Shown here: positions 24,282 through 35,100 of the stretch, in pieces
How the letters are laid out: each line of letters opens with the position of its first letter
Numbering within the stretch: the first letter of the stretch is position 1
Assembly (NCBI GenBank): GCA_013400115.1
Contig: VXBP01010406.1
Span: 372,440-436,439 of the forward strand
Length of the DNA: 64,000 nt
Reading direction: 5' to 3'
Origin: Rhinopomastus cyanomelas
Taxonomy: Eukaryota > Chordata > Aves > Bucerotiformes > Rhinopomastidae
Made by a program: the position numbers and the translations under genes
The notes under the pieces: model-generated
What the model was told of the DNA's origin: nothing
Database searches by the model: none
Seen by the model: only the letters and a program-made list of their open reading frames with translations

Positions 24282-24372
24282 TGGCTTAATTACCGGGTCA
24301 CGTAGAAAACCGCATTCCGACGACAATTTAGTTAACGAGCGGCTATTCCAAACCGCAATTAAAACCTCACCT
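24282..24372. promoter_or_regulatory. Candidate conserved non-coding element
   Basis: A short unique block dense in preserved CpG within AT-rich DNA: TTAATTACCGGGTCACG, CCGCATTCCGACG, TTAACGAGCGG and CCGCAATTAAAAC. Two TAATTA/AATTAA homeodomain cores lie at its ends. CpG retention outside a CpG island suggests constraint or recent insertion; no mobile element matches it. Confidence 0.33.
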
Positions 24373-24628
24373 CCCGTTTTCCCAGTCAGTAAGTAGCAGC
24401 AGGAAGGAGAAAAAATTTTATTTGAGCTCCCTACTCTGCCAAGAAAGTGAGACTGGAGGTGGTGGCCAACAGGGCTTTGGACAAACACGTTCTAGCCAGC
24501 TGCTTGTGAAGTCCAGGTCACTGAAGTTAGCGGGGAGCCTTCCTGTCTCATCTGTCCTCAAGGCCACCTTTCATTTCCGTGTGCACTGGGATGTTGACAG
24601 TCACTGTAAAAATGTTCATCTCAGTCAT

Positions 24629-24688
24629 GAGCAGGGGGATTGGACTAGATGATCTTTCAAGGTCCCTTCCAGTCCATAATGATTCTAA
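24629..24688 (+). mobile_element. CR1 3' terminus
   Basis: GGGGGATTGGACTAGATGAT, CAAGGTCCCTTCCAGTCC and a TAATGATTCTA end. Confidence 0.9.
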
Positions 24689-24695
24689 CTGGGTC

Positions 24696-24765
24696 TAGTG
24701 AGATGTGTCCCTGCCCAAGGCAGGGGGTTGGAATGAGATTATCCCCGAGGTCCCCTCTTGGTACC
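24696..24765 (+). mobile_element. Second, different CR1 3' terminus
   Basis: CCTGCCCAAGGCAGGGGGTT, GGAATGAGATTATC and CCGAGGTCCCCTC follow the order of another CR1 subfamily (the GGCAGGGGGTTGGAA type) without a clear tail. It lies 8 bases beyond the preceding terminus, in the same orientation. Confidence 0.7.
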
Positions 24766-25625
24766 TTCTCCTGTGCTAGCTGATGGGCTCTTTCAGCAGA
24801 TGCCCATCTCCCACGCCCAGGAACTGCCCTCTGCCCACTCCCGAGGCAGAGCTCCAGCTGACCCCTCTTGCACGTGGTAGCTCGGGCTTTGTTCTCCACT
24901 CACAAAGCTGCTCTGACACTGCTGTGGCTTTGACGGGCTTCCACAGAACAACATGGTCAGATTTAGCTGCACCACGTTGTGGTTTTGCTCTGTGTAAATA
25001 CATGAAGCTGTGCAGATGAATTCATCTCTCCAGTGCAGCACCTGCTAGCAGGTAGAGGAAAACTTCCATTGGAAGGCTTCAAACTGGGTTACTGAGGTTT
25101 GGATTGTGCTGCTAAGTCTACGTCTGTTCATCCTGCTTCTTGACTTATTGGCTTTTGGCAACCACGGGAAAATAAAAGCAACCATTTTATTACCCTCAAC
25201 CTTGCAAACTTGTTCTAAAAGCTAATTGCTAATTAATAATGGCCACATCACTACTTCTTGTTTGTCCACCTGCAGTTCTGAAGGAAAGTTTAGGGGAAAG
25301 ATGTTTTCAACAAACCAAATACTTCCTTGATGAATTTTAATTTTCTAGAGTACAATAGTGAAAAATTTGAAATGCAAACTTTCCACTTAAAGGAAGGAAA
25401 ATAGAGGCTGCATAGTAAAAAGATAAATCAAACTTTTATGCAAAGAAAATACAGAATTTAGACACTGAATTTGATTTTAAAATCTTTTCTCTAGACGTAC
25501 CATTTTCTAAGCTTGAAGTAACTTTATGAAAAGTTACTAAAATATTATTGCTAGTAATTAAAAAAGGCCAAACAATCCAAAGTTCAGTGAAAACTGTTGC
25601 CAAATTCTTCTGTGTTGCAGAAGCA
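24766..25625. other. Unique intergenic sequence
   Basis: No gene recognised. From 25,190 to 25,610 the sequence is AT-rich with GCTAATTGCTAATTAATAAT near 25,220, a pair of homeodomain-type cores; otherwise nothing stands out. Confidence 0.4.
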
Positions 25626-25714
25626 CAGTCTGGGTGATCCTGCTCTGGCAGGGGGATTGGACTAGATGATCTCTGGAGGTCCCTTCCAGCCCCTAACCCT
25701 CTGCGATTCTGTGA
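25626..25714 (+). mobile_element. CR1 3' terminus
   Basis: AGTCTGGGTGATCCTGCTC, GATTGGACTAGATGATCTC, GAGGTCCCTTCCAGCCCC and a GCGATTCTGTGA tail. Confidence 0.93.
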
Positions 25715-25745
25715 ATTGCTTAGGTTGGAAAAGACCTTGAAGATA
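25715..25745 (-). mobile_element. Short CR1 3' terminus, tail-to-tail with the preceding copy
   Basis: GGTTGGAAAAGACCTTGAAG is the minus-strand reading of a CR1 3' end. It abuts the tail of the plus-strand copy without spacer. Confidence 0.65.
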
Positions 25746-27029
25746 CTTCCTGCACGTGACTCTTTTCTTCCCTTTGTAAGGTACTCAGGAGTTGTTTCAG
25801 TTGTGTGGAGAAAAGATCACCAAACAGGGGAAGGGAACAGGGAAGGTATATTAATATCATCTTCTAATTAGTCATTATTACAGCATTTCAGACATTTCCT
25901 TGCACACAAGCAATGATCAACTGCCCGGTAAAACGACATGAAGAGTGCTCTGCAGTAAACTCCAACATTTAACAGTTACGGGGGGGGGCTTCATTTTCTT
26001 GAAAATGAAGGAAATCTCATTCAATATGTTGAGGTTATGAAATTTTGGTTTAACACAGCAGCTTGTCCTTTGCTAAGTATTAGTTTACTTTATATGCACC
26101 CACGTGTAGATGCACTTAGTCTGCTTAAGATACTACTCTCTGCTCTTGGGCGTAGGAGAAGTTTCTGTGTCTCTTCAGAGCAGATATTCGCAGAGCTTGA
26201 GCTCTTATGTCAGACCAGAACTCATTTAGTGTGAGGCTTTGTTTTCAATGCAAAACTAAAAATCATTTATTGACCCAGGACGATGATATAATTGACCATA
26301 ACCTAACACAGTCTGCAGAGTGGGTCTTTGCTGTGATAATTCTGGGGTTTGTGGGGAGTTTCTATTCTCCTTTGATCCTCAGCATTCAAGAGTGCAGTAA
26401 AGGGTAAGAAGCAGGCTGTGTGTCTGGATGCATGTTTACCATTGAAAACACACACGTTTCTTGTCTCTCTATTCTGCTTTTCTAGCATATTAAAACCACA
26501 GAGCCTTCTTGCATCATTAGTCTTACATCTGTTTACAAATAATGAAAACATCCTAGTTTAATTGTAAAAGCTTGTTGTGACAGATGCTGAACACCGCAGC
26601 GTTCTTTCTAATAAGCAGAGTAAAAAGAAGCTCTCGAACTGCATTAACTGCCCTTCTAAGTGCCCTCCAGCCTAACTGGGACCCAGATTCCAGAACCTGG
26701 CCAGATTCCTCCTTTGGTGAAGGCATGCGAAGCATTAGGCGTGTGGTTTCATCACTTCAGCTCGCTAGCCTAGGGTTGTTTAAAAGCAGGTGCTAAGAGT
26801 AGGTGCATCACTAGAATGCTCTGTGATGAGGGTGATTTATGAGGGAAGGTTTAAAGAAAAAAGAAAACGATCGCAAGTTGGGTGAACAAAGGGTGGCTGT
26901 AATTGAGGACGTATTAAACACCAGTGTTAGGGGCTCTCCAGCTACTCCCTTTTTGTTTGTAGTCCTCTCCTGATGCTGTTCTGCTCTGGCCAGTTGTATT
27001 AAATCCACACAAAGGGGCATATTCAAATG
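25746..27029. other. Unique intergenic sequence
   Basis: Apart from the G-run and hairpin listed separately, no gene, RNA gene or mobile element is recognised. Confidence 0.5.
25980..26010. repeat. G9 run followed by a 10-bp inverted repeat
   Basis: Nine G residues (25,980-25,988) are directly followed by CTTCATTTTC, a TT loop and GAAAATGAAG (25,989-26,010), a perfect inverted repeat. Confidence 0.85.
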
Positions 27030-27200
27030 CTCCTAGCTGGCTTTTTATAATGATCAAGCTAGAATGACCTTTAAAAAGCCAGATAATATTTTATTTACCT
27101 TTTTTCTCCCATTTACTGCTAAATGTTAATGAAGGTAAGAGATTCAAATCCGTGCAAATAAAACATTTTAATTGACTTAAGTGCAACCATAACAGTAAAT
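27030..27200. promoter_or_regulatory. Possible conserved non-coding element
   Basis: Unique AT-rich block with TAGAATGACCTT (nuclear-receptor-like half-site), GTTAATGAAGG and TTTTAATTGAC. Proposed on motif density only. Confidence 0.25.
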
Positions 27201-27849
27201 TCACCACTTTACATGGAAAAGCTTCTCAGTATTGTTGAAATACACTCGTAGGGTCCTTTCATCTGTCTACAGATGCAGAAATTAGCAGCCAACGTTTCCT
27301 TTGTTGCTGATGACAGCAGGGTTGAGAATGTTTTGAGGGTAGATTTCCCCAAGACCAGTTGCTGTGACCTAGCGCTGGCACCTCCAGTGAAGCCCTGAGT
27401 TTCCAGTACTAACCAGCTGCAGTCAGTCCTACCAACAGCTCCAGCAGGCACGTTTTCTACGCCAGCTTTTCAGGCTCCCTGTTAGTGTACATCAAGCTGA
27501 AGTCGTATCAATCCTCTAGCAATGTTGGCCTAGTGTTTCAGATAGTCCAAACTTCGTTGTGTCAGTGTTTCAAGGCAAAAGGAGCCTGTTTTTACTGAAT
27601 TCCTATTAACAGATCAAAACCCTCATTCCCTTCCTAGGAAATATCCTCTAAGCAACTAGGGTGTCAAGGATCACATCCCTCTGTGGGGTTGGGGAAATTC
27701 TCCTTACAGCTGGTTTGAATGCTAAGAGGATGGAGAGAGAGAGAGGTGGCTGGGGTAGTGACAAGACTTAGTCTTGCCTGCGAAAGCAGCGCTCCAGCTG
27801 CAGCGGGGCTGAGAACAGCTCTTCACTCTGCAAGCAGTCTGCAGCGGGT
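27201..27849. other. Unique intergenic sequence
   Basis: Nothing recognised. Confidence 0.5.
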
Positions 27850-27928
27850 AGGGTGGTGTTGGGTTGATGATGCTACTTGATGACCTTGGGGGGGTCTCTT
27901 TCAACCTTAATGATTCTGTGATTCTGTG
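27850..27928 (+). mobile_element. CR1 3' terminus
   Basis: GGTGGTGTTGGGTTGATGAT, CTTGATGACCTTGG, TCTCTTTCAACCTTAATG and a GATTCTGTGATTCTGTG tail with two octamer-like units. Confidence 0.88.
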
Positions 27929-29620
27929 CGTGCTTGTTCAAGCTTGTTCAAAAAACTACAAGAGCAATGATCCAGGTGCTGGTGACACCTTGTGTGCGTG
28001 ACGATGCAGGGGTGGAGATGCTGCAACAGCCCTTTCCAGGTGAACATGCGCTTTGAGACTCTGAACTTCTGCCATTTGAGTCTCGTGGATCCCGAGGCTG
28101 TATCAGAGGTGTTACCTCAGGAACAACAAACTGATTGATACAAGGCTCTAGATGCTCTTGTAGAGAAACCTCTAACATTCATTGCTCGTGTTGTGATTGG
28201 GAGGGGGGCTGTTCGAACTGCAGTTCGTGCTGGGCTGAGGCAGTGCGGTCTCGCCCTTAGAGCCTCTATGGGTTGTTAACTGACCGGGCAGTTGCCTACA
28301 CCTAGGTGCTCAAAGTGGCAACAAGCTCACTCGACAAATAAGAGACCAAATAGCTGCATAACTTCTGAATCATTTTAGTTTTGTTTTAGCCAAAAGCAAA
28401 ACATCTGCTGATAAAGGCAGAATCAAGCCCTTATTTTGATGTAGAACATAAAATAAAACATCCTTTTGGGAGCTCACTTCTCAGCTAAGGAAAGGCAAAT
28501 AAAACCAATAGTTTGTGTGCATTAGGGTTGCTATCAGAGTTATTTGCTTCTTTTCAAGCTTTAAAAAATGCATGAAATCTGAATAAAGCTTGCCCAAGAG
28601 CTGCTCAGCCTCCTCTAGCGTTAGACGCGTTAACGTGGTACCACCAGAGTGAACCAGGATGGCTTTTGTGCAAGTGAAAAGCAGACGTGCTGGTCAGGCA
28701 GCAGTTAAAACAGACAGATAACTGAGGGGCAATTTTAGCGTGGCTGTTTTTTCCAGAAGTTTGTTTAAGACACACACACACCCCATTTCAGACTTCTTTC
28801 CTTTTCTGTGCTTTGCTTTCTGTTTTACCTTCTTCACGCTAACAAACCAGGAAAAAGAGGGAAAGAACCGTTGAGTACCTTCAGGTGTGCTTTGCAAAAC
28901 TGACATGTTCTGCTTAGAAAACATATCTTTAGCTGAATACTGCTTCTTCCACATTGGGAACTTTAATTCAGGACACCAGGAACTATTGTGGTTTTCATGT
29001 GGTGTCTCTGATATGGTGCCAGCTTCTCACCAACCACAGACACATGCCACTGGCCATGGAGCTCAAGGAACGTGTTGCCAAGTCCTACTCATCTGATATT
29101 GCACAGTGCTGCTGTTAGCCAAAGAAACTGTCCCAACATTGAGCAAAAGGGCTAGCTGGTTTATTCACAAAATCTTCTGGCCCTCAGGTAACCCAAAGCC
29201 ACTTCTTCCAGCAGCTCTGATTTCTGACTAGTTCTTGTAGAAGAATTGGCATGAAGAGGTAGTACCTGTCATTGCCTCCGTGTCAGATAGTCCAAGGAGC
29301 CACGAACCAGCAAAATCCAGACTAGTGTTTTACAGCACTTATCAAGTTCCAGTTAGTAGGAAAGTACATAAAAGTACCTTTATAAAAATGTACTTTGTTC
29401 TCAGCGTGTGATTTGCTCCCACAGGCTCTGCGGCTCAGCAGCAGCATCTGGGCTCAGTCCCACTTGCTTTGGCTGGTTAGCTGGCGATTTATTTTTCCCC
29501 ATTATCAGGCAGTTTTTCTGTCTTCAGATTGTGGATAGAATTTGTCTGACCAGAATGGAAGTTCTACATGTGGAAGACAGATTTTCCACACATTTCTTTG
29601 TTGATGAAAAGAAAACCTAT
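27929..29620. other. Unique intergenic sequence
   Basis: No gene or repeat recognised. The block 28,360-28,620 is AT-rich, repeat-free and regulatory-like (AAATAAAACC, TTATTTGC, AAAATGCATG), but the case is weak. Confidence 0.4.
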
Positions 29621-30044
29621 ATCATAGAATCATAGAATGGCCAGGGTTGGAAGGGACCTCACAGATCATCTAGTTACAACACCCCTGCATAGGCAGGGAC
29701 ACCTTCGCTGGGTCAGGTTACTCATGCCCCAGCCAACCTGGTCTTGAACGATTCCAGGGATGGGGCAGCCACAACTTCCTTGTTCCAGCATCTCATCATC
29801 CTCACAGGAAAGAGTTTGTTCCTAATGGCCAACCCCTCTTCGAGTCTGTAACCATTTCCCCTTGTCTTCTCACTATGCACCTGTGTAAAAAGTCCTACCC
29901 CAGCTTTCCTATAGGCTCCCTTCAGGTATTGGAAAGCTGCTAGAAGGTCACCTCAGAGCCTCCTCTTCTCCAGGCTGAACAATGCCAACTTGTTCAGCCT
30001 GTCCTCATAGGGGAGGTGCTCCAGCCCTCTGATCATTTCTTGAC
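29621..30044 (-). mobile_element. CR1 3' UTR, well preserved
   Basis: The left end shows two tail units (ATCATAGAATCATAGAATGG), then GGTTGGAAGGGACCTC, CCCTGCATAGGCAGGGACAC, CAACCTGGTCTTGAACG, TTCCAGGGATGGGGCAGCC, AGCCTCCTCTTCTCCAGGC and CAGCCTGTCCTCATAGGGG. It is the CR1 subfamily with intact ATTCTATGAT-type tail and truncates in the 3' UTR. Confidence 0.96.
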
Positions 30045-30765
30045 TCAGGGGTCAAGTTTCATTATTACTGATAAGTTTTTGCATTTTATGAGGTTAATAC
30101 TTCCAGATTAGTATTAAATAATTTTCTGTGGGTTACTTTTATTATTAACAATCAGATCCAAAGTATCAATCTAAATTCAGCTACAGGCTGATGACCTTCA
30201 TTTTTACCATCCTCCAGGCTGCCACATAATGCAGTGTTTTTCCAGCAGTAGAAATCCAGACTTCCCTTTATTGACTTGTTATGTTTTCAATTTATAAATC
30301 TAGCAACCTGACTGGTTTTGGAGAAGTGATCCCAAACCTGATTGTCCTTCTTTTCACTTGATCAGCCTGATTCTACTCTTGTCAGTGCTTTCCTGGTGGA
30401 AGGAATTGTATCTATTTTCATGAAAGAATGCTGAGTCAGGAAATACAGTTCTCTATATTTAGGTATTTCTTTGTGTGCCCTGGCTCTACAGATGCACTTG
30501 GAAAGGTGAGTGTCCTTGCCATGTCACCTTCTGCTTACCTGTAGCTCAGAAGATCTGGTAACAGTGTTGGTTAACCTGCACCTGGGCAGCGTTTCGGAAG
30601 GTTCTCAATAACGTGTTTTCACACGCACGTAAAATTCTCCCCAAAACCACAAATCCCTTAGAAGGAAATAAAAACAATCTTCTGTAAACGACTAAAAATG
30701 AGTTTTTTAAAAGCTCTGGGATTTGCAAGCTGAGCTAGGCCTGTCTGATAAGCACTGACTGAGCT
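30045..30765. other. Unique intergenic sequence
   Basis: No gene recognised. Parts of 30,100-30,400 may be very old LINE sequence, but I cannot place it in a family. Confidence 0.4.
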
Positions 30766-31200
30766 GTGGTCGATCCGTGCGACATCAGCTGTGTCGGCGC
30801 AGAGCCCACGGACTGCGAGGAGCAGCCTGGGGAGCGCAGAGCTCACCAGCACCTCGCGAGAAAACAGTTTGCAAGTTTGGGAAACGCGTTCTGCGAAGAA
30901 CAGCTGCAGTTGCCCAGCGAGCAACGTGCTCGGGCAAGGCTTCGTGTTCTCTCGGAAGCCTTTGAACGTGGTGATAAGCTGGACTATCGTCGCCAGTGGC
31001 TTAGAAAAGCTCGGTGGGATGGAGGCTGTTGGCATCCTGCGTGCAGCTATTGGAAAATAAAATCTGGCAACAGCCTGGATTTCTCAGGTTCTGCAAATCA
31101 ACCCCCAGATCAGATTGAATCCTTAGAACGCGGACAGCTATATTTTGCATTTGAATATAAAACCTATCAAGTGGGTGGTGAGGAGAGAATGGGTAAATAA
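30766..31200. other. GC-richer patch with several overlapping open frames
   Basis: Three plus-strand frames (30,766-31,200, 144 codons; 30,777-30,965; 30,791-31,060) and one minus-strand frame (30,658-31,035) are open together. None has a recognised domain, signal peptide or splice-site context. Simultaneous openness on both strands argues for compositional chance; a very rapidly evolving or lineage-specific exon cannot be excluded. Confidence 0.4.
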
Positions 31201-31619
31201 ATACAAAACCTCTTAAGGGTTTCTTTCTGGGTTGGTTTCAAGAATGTCCCACAAAACAGGTTTTCATGGTTGTATGGGGCAATGTGGTGCCATTCAACTT
31301 TCTTTCCTTTCTTTAGAAATTCTGAAGAAACTGTTGAGAACAGCTTCTGGGCTTTTAGTAAAATACTTTCCAGAGATGAGGAAAATGAGAGAATGCATAT
31401 ACAATCTTAGACAAATGATCTGCTCATATAGTGAAGTCGGGATTGTAAAATGACTGCTGTGCCTTCCAGTGAATGAATATTCAGTGCTTCCCTGCTGGGT
31501 TGGCTTTTCCTATTTGAACCAGCTACTGTTCTGCCCTGTGATTCGCTTGTTACCAAATTAAACTCTCTACACACATGGGAGATCCAACTTTATAAAGTGG
31601 CAGTTTTGAAGGGCTTTCT
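31201..31619. other. Unique intergenic sequence
   Basis: Nothing recognised. Confidence 0.45.
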
Positions 31620-32110
31620 GGTCAGCCGCCGCGCCTGTCACAACCTTCATAACGCGCCGAATTAAGTTTAAAATATCCTCCGCGCGCGGCGTTTGCTCCC
31701 GGCCGTCCAGCAGCCCTTCTGTACATCACGCATTCTTCCGTTGACTCTGCGTATCGCTTAGCAACCCAGTGAAAGGCCCTATATGCATTGATTGCACACA
31801 ATTGTCTTTATGGGGTGGAAGTGTTAAGTGAATAAACCCCCACGGGTGACCAGACGGTCATTCCTCTCATGTTGATAATCTGTTTACATCAAAATATTGT
31901 TTACTCAGCTCTCTGATCTTCAGGAATTTACATGGAGCTGAAAGAATACAGTTAACTCCCCACACTCTGACACACAAGTATGAGCTGTATTTACGCTCCC
32001 AAAGATGGAGAGATTAAGAGGAGGAGGATTGGGGTTTTGTCTTTAACTTAGCTCTCCTAACGAAAGCATTAAAATGCAGTTGACAGTTAACCACAGATGA
32101 TAATGCAGCC
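31620..32110. promoter_or_regulatory. Candidate enhancer with paired forkhead sites
   Basis: A repeat-free block. Its left part is CpG-dense (GCCGCCGCGCC, TCCGCGCGCGGCG). Its right part has two identical forkhead core sites, TGTTTAC at 31,881-31,887 and 31,898-31,904, 17 bases apart in the same orientation, beside GATAATC. TGTTTAC is the classical FOX-protein binding core. Placement about 29 kb 3' of FOXB1 allows a direct autoregulatory reading, which is inference. Confidence 0.38.
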
Positions 32111-33089
32111 TGTACGCCGCAGTTCCCATCAGAATGGAGAAGTTACAAGGCTGTCACTGCACCATAAAGAACCTTTCCTGCGCTCCTAGCACTGTCCTTT
32201 CTGCTCTCCTCTTTGTGAGCACTGCCACCAAATTACCTCTGGAGAAGCTGGACGGCTTGCGCTTGGTTTTTCTATGCAGCTGAGCTTTTAGAATGAGCCA
32301 CGGCGTTCTCCCTGAACGTGTTGCTTCACCACAAAGTCGCCCCAAGAGAAGAAACGAGCTGAGATGCCCCAGGGGTTTGTTTGGGGTTTTTTTTTCAGTT
32401 TTATTATAGCCTTATTAATTCCTGGGGGGATGCAGAGGAGGAACATTTCCCTCGTTCAGTTTGTTGACAAAGATGCAGCTCTTCACACCTTACAGATCTG
32501 TTGTGGGGTTTCTCTGGAGGCTTTGGAAGCTCAAGAGAGTATTTTGATGGTTTGTGTCATAAAGCGATTTAGCGGTTCTGGACCTTTTCTGCCAATCTGG
32601 ACCATCCTGAAAGATTTGGGTGAAAAAAGCTCCCTTTTGAAAAGACTCCAAAAGCACGTACCCTGAAGGAGGGGCAGTGGCAGGGAAAGGACAGTCTGCT
32701 GTCGTGGTATGTTTTCCCCCCTTTTTTTGCTGTTAATTGTAAAGATCGTGCAGTAGCATCTGTCACAATGAATAGAGTAAATTTAATCATATTAAGGCAG
32801 CCAGCTGATATCTGCACTTTCTGCCTGTTTTCACCAACTTACAAAATATCACAGTCCTTTACATTTTAAAAATGTATTTTCAAAGACTGCTTACTAGAGA
32901 AGAGCAATGAGAACTTGAGCAGAGCTTTGGGAACTGCTGGAACACCACCGGCAACGCGGTCTAAGAGTTTTGAGCTTGTGAACTGAGAGCTGGGCCACAC
33001 ACATGTACGTGTCTCACTACAATGTGTGTTTTCTGAAGTCAATTTTAATCAATCTTTGCACAGTCTGAAGAAGAAACGATCTGGATTCC
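32111..33089. other. Unique intergenic sequence
   Basis: No gene or mobile element recognised. AT-rich words near 32,760-32,800 do not form a clear cluster. Confidence 0.45.
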
Positions 33090-33240
33090 TCATTATGTTG
33101 CCCATCTTGCTCCCATTGAGGTCCGTGCGTCCAGTCCGCGTCTGCTGAAGAGAATGGTCCTATTGAACCAAGCCGACCCTCGGCGAAGTCAATGGAGTTA
33201 TGCCAGTGATTAATTTGGCCCGTTAACTTCAATGAAATTT
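33090..33240 (+). repeat. Possible ancient amniote interspersed repeat
   Basis: The words TCCCATTGAGGTC, AGTCAATGGAGTTATGCCAG, AATTTGGCCC and ACTTCAATGAAAT resemble an old repeat common in turtles and crocodilians, with alternating CCATTGACTTCAATGG motifs and an AATTTGGCCC end. It is heavily decayed and the family name is not certain. Confidence 0.4.
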
Positions 33241-34499
33241 CTCAAGTGAGGAAAGCAGTGAGAATTTGACCTAGTGATGAAGTTCTCATTGCATTTGGCA
33301 AGAGCAGCACCAATCCCAGAGTGGTCCAGCCCCCTGAACTGGGACGCGTACAGGTGTGTGACTGCACCGGGCTATGTAGCACGGGGTGATGGCTACAAGT
33401 CGTTTCCCTCTTAATGACAGCCAGAGAAAAAGCACTCTATATTCTGAAAGATAGAACTAATATTTTTTGACAGAATCACCACAAAACTGTCCTTTCTGAA
33501 CGTTAAGAAGCTCTTGCCTTGTTCTACAACTAAATGAACCTTCCACAAACCTTCCGCTGTTCCCGGTCGGATTTTTCACCACGTTAACTTTAACAATGTG
33601 TGCGTTTGCCGTGGAATGAAGCTTTAAATTGATGCTTTGCCGTTTTGCCAGTTAAAACGAGTGAGGAAATAAAACAGAGTTAGGATCAAGGCTAATTCTG
33701 TGGTGAACTCATCTTCTGACACGTAGTGGCTTATTGAGAACCAACCGAGAAAGCCGGAAGGAAATCTCTAGTGTTGTTTCTTTGGGACTCTTTTCCATCT
33801 TTACTGCGTGGTGAGTTTTGTGGCTTGCTTTATTAATTCTATAACAGAACCAGTTACTCTCAAGCATCTTGTACTGGATTCAAATTATTTTTTTTCCTAA
33901 AAGCTAATTTACTACAAAATATTGACTTCACGTCTCCAAAACTGTGGGTCTCCCGGGAACCCGCTTGAAAATGCTGGGAGCAACTTGGAATAACTTGGTT
34001 TTCTTTCAGTCTTCTAAAAACCTAATTTTGTAGTTGTTTTTGACTGAAAAGAAGCCAGATTTAGACTCTTGTTTCCAAGGGTTTAAAAGTTTGGTGGCTC
34101 AAGCCAAACACTTCCAAGGCTTCCTTTATGAAAGATTAATAGGGGAATGGCTCTTCTTTCCCTAAGGAGGCGGTTTTTAACGTGCTGTAGGTTGTGCTGT
34201 TTGTCGCTGATTCACTCACCGGGGTTTAAAATCATGTTTGAGGGGGCTGGGGAGGTTGTGTGTGTGTATCCCACAGGAGGTGAGGGCTCTGAGCTGCGTG
34301 TGGTGCAGGTGTGCGCTGAGGAGCGGTGACAAAGCGGCTGCACCTTCGCTCGGGTTGCGCTGCCTGCTGCTTTGTTGCAAACCCTCTCCCAACCTACAAT
34401 ATCTTTGTCAGCCTCCCTATTTTCCTCCTTTCTGACAAAATCCCAGCCCTTCTAAGTCTGATGATGGTGACACGTTAAAATGGGAGGGAGCAGAACGCG
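33241..34499. other. Unique intergenic sequence
   Basis: No gene recognised. The part at 33,530-33,720 keeps some CpG in AT-rich DNA and could be weakly conserved. Confidence 0.4.
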
Positions 34500-34640
34500 A
34501 AGCGAGCTCCTCCTCGTAGCTAAATGTTATCTGCTTAGACTAATATTGCAATTGCCACCCACTGACATAATTTGTTTCACAGTCACAGCCTGGCAGCATG
34601 AATCAAATGTTGACATTCTAATTTCATGCACACATGGGTG
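34500..34640. promoter_or_regulatory. Possible conserved non-coding element
   Basis: Unique block with AATATTGCAATTGCC, CATAATTTG, TTTCACAGTCACAGCC and GAATCAAATG words; no repeat match. Confidence 0.28.
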
Positions 34641-34873
34641 TTTGGCTGAGCAGGCCTCAGCCTCTGAGCCATTCACACCCTACCTGTGTAAATCAGGGAG
34701 ACAAGGTCTTTTCACAGCTGCCCAAAGGGAAGTCCCTACCTTCTTGCAAAGTCCTGGCGCTAGTCAAAGCTGTGCAGCCCTTTGTTCTCCCCCAGGAGCT
34801 GCTAACTTCAGTTACTGTACTAGTAGTCTGGGAGCATCTATGACAAGAATTGCACTTAAAAAACACATAATTT

Positions 34874-34926
34874 CTTTAATAGAGTATTTTTTTAATCGAG
34901 TATTTTTTTTAATAGAGAATTTTTTG
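34874..34926. repeat. Short tandem repeat, about 17-18 bp unit, three copies
   Basis: TTTAATAGAGTATTTT, TTTAATCGAGTATTTT and TTTAATAGAGAATTTT follow one another with a few extra T residues between units. Confidence 0.85.
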
Positions 34927-35042
34927 GTCGCTCCCTGATGGTTCCGTTCTCCAAACTGTTGAAGTGTTTCTGTTGTTACTGGCTCTGTCCAAGGGGCTTA
35001 AGGCTGGTGTGGCTTCACTCACGTACTCTGAAGCCCCTTCAC
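34927..35042. other. Unique intergenic sequence
   Basis: Nothing recognised. Confidence 0.4.
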
Positions 35043-35100
35043 AGATTCTAGACTCACAGACAGGGTTAGGCTGGAGGGGACCGTGGAAATCATCGATCAG
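35043..35100 (-). mobile_element. Short CR1 3' terminus
   Basis: AGATTCTAGACTCACAGACA (decayed tail), GGGTTAGGCTGGAGGGGACC and GTGGAAATCATCGATCAGCC. Confidence 0.78.

Noticed and set aside
28214..28227. CGAACTGCAGTTCG, a 14-base perfect palindrome
   Set aside because: A few palindromes of this length are expected by chance in 64 kb.
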